The position numbers and the translations under genes are program-made. From assembly GCF_024437745.1 (NCBI RefSeq), contig NZ_JANFNY010000035.1, positions 1 to 47,325 of the forward strand: a stretch of DNA of 47,325 nt. Reading direction: 5' to 3'. Every line of letters starts with the position of its first letter. The first letter of the stretch is position 1. The notes under the pieces were generated by a model that saw only the letters and a list, made by a program, of their open reading frames with translations, searched no databases and was not told the DNA's origin. Of the stretch, positions 19,602 to 27,650 are shown in pieces. This stretch comes from Roseomonas sp. GC11 (GTDB lineage Bacteria > Pseudomonadota > Alphaproteobacteria > Acetobacterales > Acetobacteraceae).

Positions 19602-20357
19602 ATGCCCGATACGCCCATTTCCGCCCCGCGCACCGCGATTGTCAGCCATCGTGGCGGCGCTTTCCTCTGGCCCGAGAACAGCCTGGAGGCCTTCCGCAAC
19701 ACCCTGGCCCTGCCGGTGGAGCAGGCGGAATGCGATATCCACCTGAGTGCCGACGGCATTCCGGTGGTGATCCATGACACCACCCTGCCGCGCACCACGG
19801 AGGGGGATGGCCCGGTGGCGGCGCGCAGCGCGGCGGAGCTGGTGGCGCTGCGGCTGCGCGGCGCCGGGCACCAGCGCGTGCCCCTGCTCTCCGAGGTGGC
19901 GGCGCTGTTCCGTGGCCGCCCGATGCAGCTCCAGGTGGAGCTCAAGACGCCGCCCGGCACCCGTCCGGACCCTGAGCTGCTGCGCCGCACCCTGGCCGTG
20001 CTGGACGAGGCGGGCATCCGTGCCCAGTGCCGCATCATTTCCTTCGAGGCCGATCTGGCGGCGCAGGCCCAGGCGGCGGGCGGGCTGGCCGGGGTGATCT
20101 GGCTGTTCGAGCCGGCGCTGCTGGACAGCATCGGTGCCGCGGGCGTGGTGGGCGTGGCCCAGGCGCATGGCTTCTCCTGGGTGGAGACCCATATCCGCGC
20201 GCTCGATGAGGCGCTGGTGGCCCGGCTGCGCGCCGCCGGGCTGAAGATCGGCGTCTGGGGCGCCAATCATGACGCGACCATCCGCAAGGCCCTCGCCCTC
20301 GGCGTTGATGCCATGGCGACGGATGATCCGGTGCGGGCGCTGGAATTGAGAGGGTGA
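19602..20357 (+). CDS. ugpQ: Glycerophosphodiester phosphodiesterase
   Basis: A 251-residue cytoplasmic GDPD enzyme that hydrolyses glycerophosphodiesters to glycerol-3-phosphate and an alcohol. Catalytic and metal-binding motifs are in order: HRGG at 16-19, PENS at 24-27, ECDIHLSADG-PVVIHD near 43-59, and a conserved LQVELK (Glu and Lys) in the middle. The C-terminal part ends with IGVWGANHDATIRKALALGVDA-ATDDP, the usual final block. There is no signal peptide, consistent with a UgpQ-type cytosolic enzyme; the symbol is by similarity. AAGAGG precedes the ATG. It converges with mepA across a full composite AT-rich element. Confidence 0.92.
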   Translation: MPDTPISAPRTAIVSHRGGAFLWPENSLEAFRNTLALPVEQAECDIHLSADGIPVVIHDTTLPRTTEGDGPVAARSAAELVALRLRGAGHQRVPLLSEVAALFRGRPMQLQVELKTPPGTRPDPELLRRTLAVLDEAGIRAQCRIISFEADLAAQAQAAGGLAGVIWLFEPALLDSIGAAGVVGVAQAHGFSWVETHIRALDEALVARLRAAGLKIGVWGANHDATIRKALALGVDAMATDDPVRALELRG

Positions 20358-20365
20358 AGGCAAGC

Positions 20366-20479
20366 GTTCTTTTTTGAAAAAAAGAACCAAAAAACTTTTC
20401 CAGTGCAGCGTCCCGCCGTGCCGGGAGAGGGCGGCAGCCCGGAAAAGTCTTTTTGCTTCTTTTTCTTCAGAAAAAGAAG
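20366..20479 (+). repeat. Complete composite element: A hairpin, GC core, inverted B hairpin
   Basis: A type A hairpin (arms 20366-20375 and 20378-20387) with tail CCAAAAAACTTTT is followed by a GC-rich core (20407-20441) matching the tandem unit at 14989. An inverted tail (AAAAGTCTTTTTGC) and a type B hairpin (20456-20465 with 20470-20479) follow. The tails are partly complementary, so the whole 114-bp unit could fold as one large stem with hairpin ends. It lies 9 bases after the stop of the phosphodiesterase gene. Confidence 0.9.
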
Positions 20480-20499
20480 ATTCCCTTCAAAAACAAAAA

Positions 20500-21381
20500 T
20501 CAACGTTCTGACAGGATGCCGGCGCAGGCCGCCGGCAGGCGTGGCGGCGGCCCTTGCGGCTGCGGCGCCGGGGGCTGGCGGGCGGCGTCGGAGAACCACC
20601 ACGCCAGGCTGGCGTCGCAGCCATCGCCGGGCGGCGGCGGGGCCTGGTCCTGGCAGGCGGCCTGCCCGGGCGGGCAGCGCAGGCGGATGTGCAGGTGCGA
20701 GTCATGGCCACGCCAGGGCCGCACCCGGCGCATCCAGGGCTCGCCCGCATGGGTGGCGCAGAGGGCCTTCTTGATGGCCGGGTTGACGAAGACGCGGTCC
20801 ACCCCCGGCGCTTCCGCCGCCAGCTGGACGAGCCGGGCATGGGCGGGGGTGTAGCGCGCCGGGTCCACCTCCTGCCCATCCGGCCGCACCAGGGAGGGGA
20901 CGTCGATCTGTTCGCGCGAAGCGGCCGGGCGCGGCGGGCGCGGGGCGAGGGCGAACCAGAGATCGGCATCCAGCCCGATCTGGTGGCTGGCATGGCCCCA
21001 GGGCATCGGCCCGCCGCGCGGCTGGCCGAGATCGCCGATCCAGAGGGGCGGCATGCCTTCCGCCCGGGCGCGGCCGGCGATGTCGCGCAGCGTGGCGATC
21101 AGCGCGGGGTGCCCCCAGAATCGGTTGCGGGAGAGGCGCACCACTTCCCAGCCCGGCCCCTCGGGCGGGAGGGCGACGGCGCCGGCGATGCAGCCCAGCC
21201 CATGCGCGCCGAGGATGCGCGGTGGCCCGGCGGCGGGGCCGCGCGCGGCGGCCCAGGCGGTGGCGGCGGGTTCCGCTGCCTGGCCCGGCGCCGCGGTGGC
21301 GCCGGCCAGGAAGAAGGCCATGGCAAGCCAGGGCCCCCGCCGCGCCAGGGTGGCGGGGCGTTGCCTCATCGCCAGGGGCAC
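20500..21381 (-). CDS. mepA: Penicillin-insensitive murein endopeptidase MepA
   Basis: A 293-residue exported peptidoglycan hydrolase of the M74 metallopeptidase family. MepA cuts D-Ala-meso-diaminopimelate cross-links in the periplasm. A signal peptide-like segment is seen at the start (LAMAFFLAGATAAPGQAAE). The zinc-site region is clear in PWGHASHQIGLDADLWF (about residues 127-143) and the C-terminal block GHDSHLHIRL. A Pro-rich tail follows. The start is either GTG 21381 or ATG 21369; neither has a strong ribosome binding site. The GTG would lie 4 bases after the stop of the upstream 93-residue gene, so translational coupling is likely. It is the last gene of the type I secretion operon. 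Confidence 0.9.
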   Translation of the reverse strand: MPLAMRQRPATLARRGPWLAMAFFLAGATAAPGQAAEPAATAWAAARGPAAGPPRILGAHGLGCIAGAVALPPEGPGWEVVRLSRNRFWGHPALIATLRDIAGRARAEGMPPLWIGDLGQPRGGPMPWGHASHQIGLDADLWFALAPRPPRPAASREQIDVPSLVRPDGQEVDPARYTPAHARLVQLAAEAPGVDRVFVNPAIKKALCATHAGEPWMRRVRPWRGHDSHLHIRLRCPPGQAACQDQAPPPPGDGCDASLAWWFSDAARQPPAPQPQGPPPRLPAACAGILSER

Positions 21382-21385
21382 GCGC

Positions 21386-21667
21386 TCAGCCGGAGAAGCG
21401 GAAGGAGCCCGGCACGGGCGTGGCGGCGGGGGGCGGCTCGGCCGGGGCGGCGGCCTGCTGGGCCTGCTTCACCTTGGCGTCGATCTGCTTCAGCAGGGCC
21501 AGCACGCCATTGGCGAAGGCGGGCATCTGCACCACGGGGATCATCAGCTGGCCGCAGGGCACCGGCTTTCCGTCCGGCCCGGTCTGCGCCAGGGTGATGC
21601 GCGTCACGCCGTAATTCACGCTGGCTTCCAGGATGCCATCCGCGAAGAACACGGGCTGGTCGGGCAT
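21386..21667 (-). CDS. Conserved-looking small protein of a secretion operon, unknown
   Basis: A 93-residue protein beginning MPDQPVFFADGILEASVNYG. The first 50 residues look like a small beta sheet (FFADGILEASVNYG, TRITLAQTG, GQLMIPVVQMP). A helix with LALLKQIDAKVKQAQQ and a Pro/Ala tail follow. The pattern is reminiscent of DUF3467-like small proteins, but I cannot confirm this. There is no signal peptide or membrane helix, so it is probably cytoplasmic. It lies 24 bases after the HlyD gene and 4 bases before mepA, so it belongs to the type I secretion transcript and could be an accessory or regulatory component. Confidence 0.65.
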   Translation of the reverse strand: MPDQPVFFADGILEASVNYGVTRITLAQTGPDGKPVPCGQLMIPVVQMPAFANGVLALLKQIDAKVKQAQQAAAPAEPPPAATPVPGSFRFSG

Positions 21668-21691
21668 GGGGCTGGGTTCTCCTGGGCGGGC

Positions 21692-23092
21692 TTATTGTTC
21701 GTGGAAGGCGCGGTGGAAGCTGTCGAGCACCGGCTGGATCAGATAGCGCAGGAAGCTGCGGCTGCCCGTCTGGATATGGGCCTCCACCGGCATGCCGGCG
21801 TGGAGGGTGACATGTTCCAGCCGGGCGAGCTGGTCGGGGTCGATGACGACCTGGACGCGGTAGCTGCTGGCGCGGGTGCGGTCATCCACCGTCACGTCGC
21901 TGGCGACGTAGCTGACATGGCCGTGCAGATAGGGCACCAGCCTCTGCTTGAAGGCGGGCAGGCGCACCTCGGCCAGCAGGCCGGGATGGACCGAATCGAT
22001 GTCGTGCGGCATCAGCTGCACCTCGGCCACCAGCCGGTCGCGCGCGGGGACGAGTTCCATCACCGGCTCGCCGGGGCGGATGACGGCGCCGATATTGAAG
22101 AAGCGGCTGCCCATGATGGTGCCGTCCTCCGGCGCCAGGATCTCGCGGCGGGTGGCCACGTCCTGCGCGCCGCGCAGGCGCTCGGCCGTCTCGTGCAGGC
22201 GGGCGCGGTTCTCGCGCGCCTCGGTGGAGATTTCGGCCAGGCGCTGGTCGCGGGCCTGGCGCATCTGGTTGCGGGCTTCCAGCGCGCCGGCCTGGGCGCG
22301 CTCCACCTGCCCGGCGAGGTCGGCCATGTTGCCTTCCAGCGCCGCGACGTTGCGCTGGAGCTGGAGCAGGCGGGGCATGCGCTCCAGCCCCTGGCGCACG
22401 AGGTCGACGACGCTCTGCTCCTCCTGCCGGATGAGGGCGAGCTGGCGGCGCTGGCTGTTGATCTGGCCGAGGGAGGAGGCGGTGGCGGCGTCCTGCTGGG
22501 CGATGCGCGCCTCCAGCACCTGGAGCTGGCTTTGCAGCGCGGTCTGCCGCGCGGCGAAGAGGGTGCGCTGGCCGTTCATCAGCTCCAGAGCGCGGGTGTC
22601 GGTGCTGTCGCGCAGCTCGGGCGGGAAGAGGATGGCGGGCAGGTCGGCGGCCTCGGCGGCGAGGCGCGCATCCTGGGCCAGCAGGGCCCAGTATTGCCCG
22701 CGCAGGGCTTCCAGCCCGCTGGTGGACTGTGCCTCGTCCAGCCGCATCAGCACCTGCCCGGCTTTCACGGCATCGCCGTCGCGGGCCAGGATCTCGCGGA
22801 CGATGCCGCCCTCGAGGTGCTGGATGGTGCGGCGGTTGCCCTCGGCGCGGATCTGGCCCTGGGCGATGGCGGCTTCCGCCAGGGGCGCCAGGGCGGACCA
22901 GCCGCCGAAGAGGCCGAGGAAAAGCGCCAGCGCGCCCAGGCCGAAGAGCATTGTGCCGCGGGTCTGCGGCCGCTCGGCCAGCAGGTCCGGCGCCAGGGGG
23001 GGCGCCAGGGGCGGCAGGGCGGGGCGGGGCGGGGCGGGGGCCGGCTGTTCCTGCGGCGGGGCGCCGCCGGGGGGCAGGGTGGTGACGCTCAT
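21692..23092 (-). CDS. HlyD-family type I secretion periplasmic adaptor
   Basis: A 466-residue membrane fusion protein. A Pro-rich cytoplasmic N-terminus (about 40 residues) is followed by one membrane helix (LFGLGALALFLGLFGGW). Then come a biotinyl-lipoyl-like half motif (RRTIQHLEGGIVREILARDGD), a long coiled-coil hairpin (about residues 130-290), the second lipoyl half (REILAPEDGTIM) and a beta-barrel C-terminus (PVEAHIQTGSRSFLRYLIQP). The block HLEGGIV is characteristic of PrtE/AprE/HlyD adaptors, which link the inner-membrane ATPase to an outer-membrane TolC-type channel. The channel gene is not in the window. It overlaps the ATPase gene by 4 bases (ATGA, 23089-23092). Confidence 0.93.
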   Translation of the reverse strand: MSVTTLPPGGAPPQEQPAPAPPRPALPPLAPPLAPDLLAERPQTRGTMLFGLGALALFLGLFGGWSALAPLAEAAIAQGQIRAEGNRRTIQHLEGGIVREILARDGDAVKAGQVLMRLDEAQSTSGLEALRGQYWALLAQDARLAAEAADLPAILFPPELRDSTDTRALELMNGQRTLFAARQTALQSQLQVLEARIAQQDAATASSLGQINSQRRQLALIRQEEQSVVDLVRQGLERMPRLLQLQRNVAALEGNMADLAGQVERAQAGALEARNQMRQARDQRLAEISTEARENRARLHETAERLRGAQDVATRREILAPEDGTIMGSRFFNIGAVIRPGEPVMELVPARDRLVAEVQLMPHDIDSVHPGLLAEVRLPAFKQRLVPYLHGHVSYVASDVTVDDRTRASSYRVQVVIDPDQLARLEHVTLHAGMPVEAHIQTGSRSFLRYLIQPVLDSFHRAFHEQ

Positions 23093-24957
23093 GCCGCGTC
23101 CCCCGGCTTCTGGCCCGCCAGCCGCAGGCCCGGCTGGGCCTGGCCCTGTGCGGGGGCCTGTGCTTGTGGCTGTGCTTGTTGCTGTGCTGGGGCCTGGGCG
23201 GCCGCCTGGGCCGGGGCGGTCTCGGCCGGGCGCGGGCCCATCAGGCGCTTCAGCACCTCGGCGCGGGGGCCGAACATGTCCACGGCGCCCTCCTTGAGCA
23301 GCAGCACCTTGTCCACCCCCTGCACCAGCGCCGGGCGGTGGGAGACGAGGACGACGGTGCAGCCGCGCGCCTTCAGCGCATCGAGCGCGCGCTGCAGCGC
23401 GGCCTCGGCATCGCCATCCAGGTTGGAATTGGGCTCGTCCAGCACCACCAGCTTCGGCGCGCCGAAGAGCGCGCGGGCGAGGCCGATCATCTGCCGCTGC
23501 CCGCCCGAGAGATGCGCCCCGCCCTCGCCGATCTCGGTGTCATAGCCCTGGGGCAGGCGCAGGATCATCTCGTGGCAGCCGGCGAGTTGCGCGGCCTCGA
23601 ACACCGCCTCCGGCGCCGGCTCGCCCATGCGGCCGATATTGGCGAGGACGCTGCCCTCGAACAGCTCCACATCCTGCGGCAGGTAGCCGACATGGCGGCC
23701 GAAATCCTCGCGCTTCCAGGCATAGACATCGGCGCCGTCGAGCCGCACGGCGCCGGCGCCGGCGGGCAGGGTGCCGATCAGCAGGCGCAGCAGCGTGGTC
23801 TTGCCGGCGGCGGAGGGGCCGATGATGGCGAGGCTCTCCCCCGGCTCCAGCGCGAAGCTGACGCCCTTGATGGTGGGCACCTGCTGGCCGGGCTGGGCGA
23901 AGCTGACGCGCTCGGCCACCAGCCGGCCACTGGGCTCGGGCAGGGCCATGCCGGGCGGGCGGATGCGCGGCTGGGCGAGGAAGCCGGAGAGGCGCTTCAG
24001 CGCCTGCCGCGCCTGCACGAGGCCCTTCCAGCCGCCGATCATCTGCTCCACCGGCGCCAGGGCGCGGCCCATGATGATGGAGCCGGCCATGGAGGCGCCG
24101 GAGGTCAGCTCCTGCCGCAGCACCAGCCAGGCGCCGACGCCCAGGATGACGACCTGCACGGCGAGGCGGAAGAACTTGGTGGTGGCCAGCAGCAGGTTGG
24201 CACGGTCCGCCGCGTCCTGCTGCGGCGCGGCGCTTTCGGCCGTGCTCTGCTGCCAGCGGCGCATCACCGCGGGCGCCATGCCCATGCTGTCGATCACCTC
24301 GGCATTGCGGGCGAGCGAATCGAGGCGGCGCTGGCTGGCCAGGCTGGCATTGCCGGCGCGCTTCAGCAGGGCGCCCGTCGCCACCTCGTTCAGCAGGGTG
24401 AGGGCGAAGAGCAGCACCGCGCCGCCGAGCGCCACCAGGCCCATCAGCGGGTGGAGCAGGAAGATGGCGCCGAGATAGACCGGCACCCAGGGCACGTCAT
24501 AGACGGCGAGCGCCCCCGGCGAGCCGAGCCAGGAGCGGCAGAAGGCGAGGTCGCGCAGCGCCTCCATGCGGTAGGGGCGGCCGCGCAGCTGGGCTTCCAG
24601 CGCGCGCTCGAACCCCTCCGGCGCGATGCGCGATTCGATCCAGCTGGCGCAGCGCTGCATCAGCCGCCCGCGCACCCCCTCCAGCACCGCCAGCAGCAGC
24701 AGGGCGGCGAGCGCGATCAGCGTCAGGAACAGCAGCGTGTCCATGTTGCGGGTGGCCAGCACCCGGTCGAACACCTGCATCATGTAGAGCGAGATGGTCA
24801 GCTGGAGCAGGTTCACCACGCCGCTGAACAGCCCGACCGCGACGAATTCCCGCCGGCAGGCCGCGATGGCGCGCGACAGCAGGGTATGCCCCGGCATACC
24901 GTGTCCCGGCATACCGTACCTGGGGGCGCCGGGGCCGCTGATGGGGGGCAGGCTCAC
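23089..24957 (-). CDS. Type I secretion ABC permease/ATPase (PrtD/AprD type)
   Basis: A 622-residue inner-membrane exporter of the RTX or metalloprotease secretion type. The membrane domain spans about residues 25-315, with the family block SLYMMQVFDRVLATRN near the first helices. The ATPase domain has Walker A GPSAAGKTT, signature LSGGQRQMIGLARAL, Walker B LVVLDEPNSNLD and H-loop VSHRP. It lacks a C39 peptidase domain, so substrates should carry a C-terminal signal. No RTX substrate gene is nearby. Two features are odd: an N-terminal GMPGHGMPGH repeat, also visible as a DNA direct repeat near 24891-24918, and a C-terminal Ala/Gln/Pro-rich tail of about 35 residues. It is the first gene of an operon with HlyD, the 93-residue protein and MepA. 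Confidence 0.93.
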   Translation of the reverse strand: MSLPPISGPGAPRYGMPGHGMPGHTLLSRAIAACRREFVAVGLFSGVVNLLQLTISLYMMQVFDRVLATRNMDTLLFLTLIALAALLLLAVLEGVRGRLMQRCASWIESRIAPEGFERALEAQLRGRPYRMEALRDLAFCRSWLGSPGALAVYDVPWVPVYLGAIFLLHPLMGLVALGGAVLLFALTLLNEVATGALLKRAGNASLASQRRLDSLARNAEVIDSMGMAPAVMRRWQQSTAESAAPQQDAADRANLLLATTKFFRLAVQVVILGVGAWLVLRQELTSGASMAGSIIMGRALAPVEQMIGGWKGLVQARQALKRLSGFLAQPRIRPPGMALPEPSGRLVAERVSFAQPGQQVPTIKGVSFALEPGESLAIIGPSAAGKTTLLRLLIGTLPAGAGAVRLDGADVYAWKREDFGRHVGYLPQDVELFEGSVLANIGRMGEPAPEAVFEAAQLAGCHEMILRLPQGYDTEIGEGGAHLSGGQRQMIGLARALFGAPKLVVLDEPNSNLDGDAEAALQRALDALKARGCTVVLVSHRPALVQGVDKVLLLKEGAVDMFGPRAEVLKRLMGPRPAETAPAQAAAQAPAQQQAQPQAQAPAQGQAQPGLRLAGQKPGDAA

Positions 24958-25206
24958 CGCGGGCGGTCTCCGGCGGGGCGGCTGCCTCCGGCAGGGCGGC
25001 GGAGGACCGGCACGGAGCGGACGGGGCAGGGCTCGGGCATGGCCGGTGGCTACTCCACAGGACGAGGATCCGCCAGCAGGGTGTGGCGGCGATGCCCTAG
25101 GTTACCGGATCGGAAACGATTGGGCATATGCCAAGTTTCAGCATCAACCCTGAGGAGAGGATTACCAGCGGGGGGCTCCTGCGCCTCAGTCCGGGTGAAA
25201 TCCCCT

Positions 25207-25620
25207 TCAGGCGGCCCCGAAGACCAGGCGCCGGCTGAGCAGGAAATTGCCCGCCATGCCGGCCAGGGCGCCCGCCGCCACGGCCAGGGCGGGCCAGGCG
25301 GCGGCCAGCGGCCAGAGCGCCACCAGCGCGGCATAGGTGCCGTAGTTCACCGCGAAGCCCAGCAGGTTGACCAGCAGGAACATCAGCCATTGCCGCCCCG
25401 CCGGGCGGGGGGGCGCGGCGCGGAAGGTCCAGGCGCGGTTGAGCGCCCAGTTGCTGCTCGCCGCCACGAGGTAGGAGAGCACCCGCCCGCCATAGAGCCC
25501 CGCCCCGAGCCCGAGCGCGAGATGCAGCACCGCCGCATCCACCACCACGCCGCTGCCGCCCACCACGGCGAAGCGCAGCAACTGGCCCAGGAATGCGGCA
25601 GAAGGGGCGGGAGGTGTCAT
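25207..25620 (-). CDS. GtrA-family membrane protein
   Basis: A 137-residue protein with four predicted membrane helices. GtrA family landmarks are LRFAVVGGSGVVVDAAVLHL in the first helix pair, SNWALNRAWTFR after helix 2, and the end GNFLLSRRLVF. GtrA proteins move or help flip polyprenyl-phosphate-linked sugars across the inner membrane for polysaccharide or O-antigen modification. No glycosyltransferase gene is adjacent, so its partner is not visible. The ATG at 25620 fits the family N-terminus, though no strong ribosome binding site is seen; upstream in-frame ATGs exist. It is divergent from the first of the three binding proteins. The 249 bases between it and the secretion operon hold no gene I can support. 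Confidence 0.85.
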   Translation of the reverse strand: MTPPAPSAAFLGQLLRFAVVGGSGVVVDAAVLHLALGLGAGLYGGRVLSYLVAASSNWALNRAWTFRAAPPRPAGRQWLMFLLVNLLGFAVNYGTYAALVALWPLAAAWPALAVAAGALAGMAGNFLLSRRLVFGAA

Positions 25621-25744
25621 GGCCGCGGGCATAGGCGGGCGCGGGGGCATTGCCAAGCCGCCACTTCCCCCCTTGCGCGGGGGCGGGCGCTCGGCTTCCC
25701 TCTGCGCCAGAGAATTGGGGCGAAGCCTCCGGGGAGACCGAGAT

Positions 25745-27337
25745 ATGTTCCGACGCCAAATGCTGACTGGCGCCGCAGGCCTTGCGGCCGCGAGCGCCCT
25801 GCCGCGCTTCGCCATCGCCCAGGGCAGCGCGCAGCGCGTGCTGAAATTCATCCCGCAGGCCGACCTCGCCGTGGCGGACCCGATCGTCACCACCGCCTAT
25901 GTCTCGCGCAACCACGGCTTCATGGTGTGGGACACGCTCTACGGTTACGACCAGGACTACAAGCCGCAGCCGCAGATGGTGCAGGGCCACACCGTCGAGC
26001 AGGACGGCAAGCTCGTCACCATGACGCTGCGCGACGGGCTGAAGTTCCATGACGGCGCGCCGGTGCTGGCGCGCGACTGCGTGGCCTCCATCCAGCGCTG
26101 GGCCAAGCGCGACGCGCTCGGGCAGGTGATGGTCACCGTGCTCGACGAACTGTCGGCGCCGGATGACAAGACCATCCGCTTCGTCTTCAAGAAGCCCTTC
26201 CCGCTGCTGTTCGAGGCGCTGGGCAAGCCGGCCACGCCGGTCTGCTTCATCATGCCGGAGCGTCTGGCCAAGACGGACGCCGCCGTGCCGGTGAAGGAGA
26301 TGATCGGCTCCGGCCCCTTCCGCTTCAAACAGGATGAGCGCGTCCCTGGCGCGCGCATCGTCTATGAGCGCTTCGCTGACTATGTGCCGCGCGCCGATGG
26401 CGCGGTGAGCTGGACGGCCGGCCCGAAGAAGGTGAATGTCGACCGCGTCGAGTGGATCGTCATGCCGGACGCCGCCACGGCGGCCAGTGCGCTGCAGAAT
26501 GGCGAGGCCGACTGGTGGGAGCAGCCGCCGGGCGACCTGCAGGACCTGCTGCGCCGCAACCGCAACGTCACCCTGGAGATCCAGGACCCGACGGGGCTGC
26601 TCGGCATCGCCCGCTTCAACCACCTGCACCCGCCCTTCAACAACCCGGCCATCCGCCGCGCCCTGCTTGGCGCCATCAACCAGGCGGATTTCATGAGCGC
26701 CGTGATCGGCAGCGACAACAGCCTGTGGCGCGACAAGGTGGGTGTCTTCACCCCCGACACGCCGCTGGCCAATGATGCCGGCATGGAGGCGCTGACCAGC
26801 GCCCGCGACTATGAGAAGGTCAAGCGCGAGCTGGCCGCCGCCGGCTACAAGGGTGAGAAGGTGGTGCTGATCGCCGCCTCCGACTTCCCCTCGCTGAACG
26901 CGCTGGCGCAGGTCGGCAACGACATGCTCAAGAAGTGCGGCGTCAATGTCGAGTTCATCTCGACCGACTGGGGTAGCGTGGTGCAGCGCCGCGCCAGCAA
27001 GGAGCCGCCGGAGAAGGGCGGCTGGAGCATGTTCTTCACCTTCTGGGCCGGTGTGGACATGGCCAACCCCGGCGTGCAGCAGGCGCTGCGCGGGCATGGC
27101 CAGGCGGCGTGGTTCGGCTGGCCCACCGCGCCCAAGCTGGAGGAGCTGCGCACCGCCTGGTTCGATGCCCCGGACCTCGCCGCGCAGCAGGAGATCGCCA
27201 AGCAGATCCAGCTCCAGGCCTTCCAGGATGTGCCCTATCTGCCGCTCGGCCAGTATTTCCAGGCCTGGGCCTATCGCCGCAACCTGACCGGCGTGCTCAA
27301 GGGCCTGCCGATGTTCTGGAATGTGCAGAAGGCTTAA
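25745..27337 (+). CDS. Family 5 solute-binding protein, paralogue 1 of 3
   Basis: A 530-residue periplasmic binding protein for a peptide/nickel-type ABC transporter. The N-terminus (MFRRQMLTGAAGLAAAS, then ALPRFAIAQ) resembles a Tat signal with RRQM. Family 5 blocks: LKFIPQADLAVADPI, LRDGLKFHDGAPVLARD, IGSGPFRF, ALQNGEADWWEQPP, FNHLHPPFNNPAIRRALLGAI. The last four are near-identical in the two downstream paralogues at 27651 and 29645. GGGGAGA precedes the ATG. It is separated from the next paralogue by a composite AT-rich element and a strong terminator, so it is probably its own transcription unit. The ligand is unknown. Confidence 0.9.
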   Translation: MFRRQMLTGAAGLAAASALPRFAIAQGSAQRVLKFIPQADLAVADPIVTTAYVSRNHGFMVWDTLYGYDQDYKPQPQMVQGHTVEQDGKLVTMTLRDGLKFHDGAPVLARDCVASIQRWAKRDALGQVMVTVLDELSAPDDKTIRFVFKKPFPLLFEALGKPATPVCFIMPERLAKTDAAVPVKEMIGSGPFRFKQDERVPGARIVYERFADYVPRADGAVSWTAGPKKVNVDRVEWIVMPDAATAASALQNGEADWWEQPPGDLQDLLRRNRNVTLEIQDPTGLLGIARFNHLHPPFNNPAIRRALLGAINQADFMSAVIGSDNSLWRDKVGVFTPDTPLANDAGMEALTSARDYEKVKRELAAAGYKGEKVVLIAASDFPSLNALAQVGNDMLKKCGVNVEFISTDWGSVVQRRASKEPPEKGGWSMFFTFWAGVDMANPGVQQALRGHGQAAWFGWPTAPKLEELRTAWFDAPDLAAQQEIAKQIQLQAFQDVPYLPLGQYFQAWAYRRNLTGVLKGLPMFWNVQKA

Positions 27338-27346
27338 AAAGAGAAT

Positions 27347-27459
27347 CTTCTTTTTCTGAAGAAAAAGAAGCAAAAAGACTTTTCCAGAAAGCGTCCCGCC
27401 TCCGGCCTGAGGCGGGACGCCAACTGACAAAAAGTTTTTGGTTCTTTTTCAAAAATAAC
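27347..27459 (+). repeat. Complete composite element: B hairpin, GC palindrome, degenerate inverted A hairpin
   Basis: A type B hairpin (27347-27356 with 27361-27370) and tail GCAAAAAGACTTTT are followed by a perfect GC palindrome (GCGTCCCGCCT at 27391, AGGCGGGACGC ending 27420). The inverted tail AAAAAGTTTTTGG and a degenerate type A hairpin (27441-27459) follow. It begins 9 bases after the stop of the first binding protein. A normal terminator lies beyond it at 27511, so the element appears inserted between gene and terminator. Confidence 0.88.
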
Positions 27460-27510
27460 ATTTCTTTTTGTTCATTTTTTAATCTGACTGCATGAGCCAT
27501 GGGCAGGGAC

Positions 27511-27541
27511 GCGGCCGGGGGATCTCCTCCGGCCGCTTTTT
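27511..27541 (+). terminator. Rho-independent terminator
   Basis: GCGGCCGGGGGA and TCCTCCGGCCGC form a strong stem (27511-27536) followed by five T. It should end transcription of the first binding-protein gene, 170 bases upstream. Confidence 0.85.
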
Positions 27542-27650
27542 CGTGCGGGTCCTGGCTTGCGGGGGCGGCGCGGGCGGGCTTCCATCGCGGCCAGAGACTT
27601 CACGGGGCCGAACAGGCCAAAGGCCGGCGGCCCGCACCGGGAGACGAAGG

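Noticed and set aside
25120-25136. GGCATATGCC palindrome with TTGG/CCAAG flanks upstream of the secretion operon
   Set aside because: It could be an operator or part of a promoter, but the inverted repeat is imperfect outside the central 10 bases and no start site can be placed, so I do not list it as a feature.
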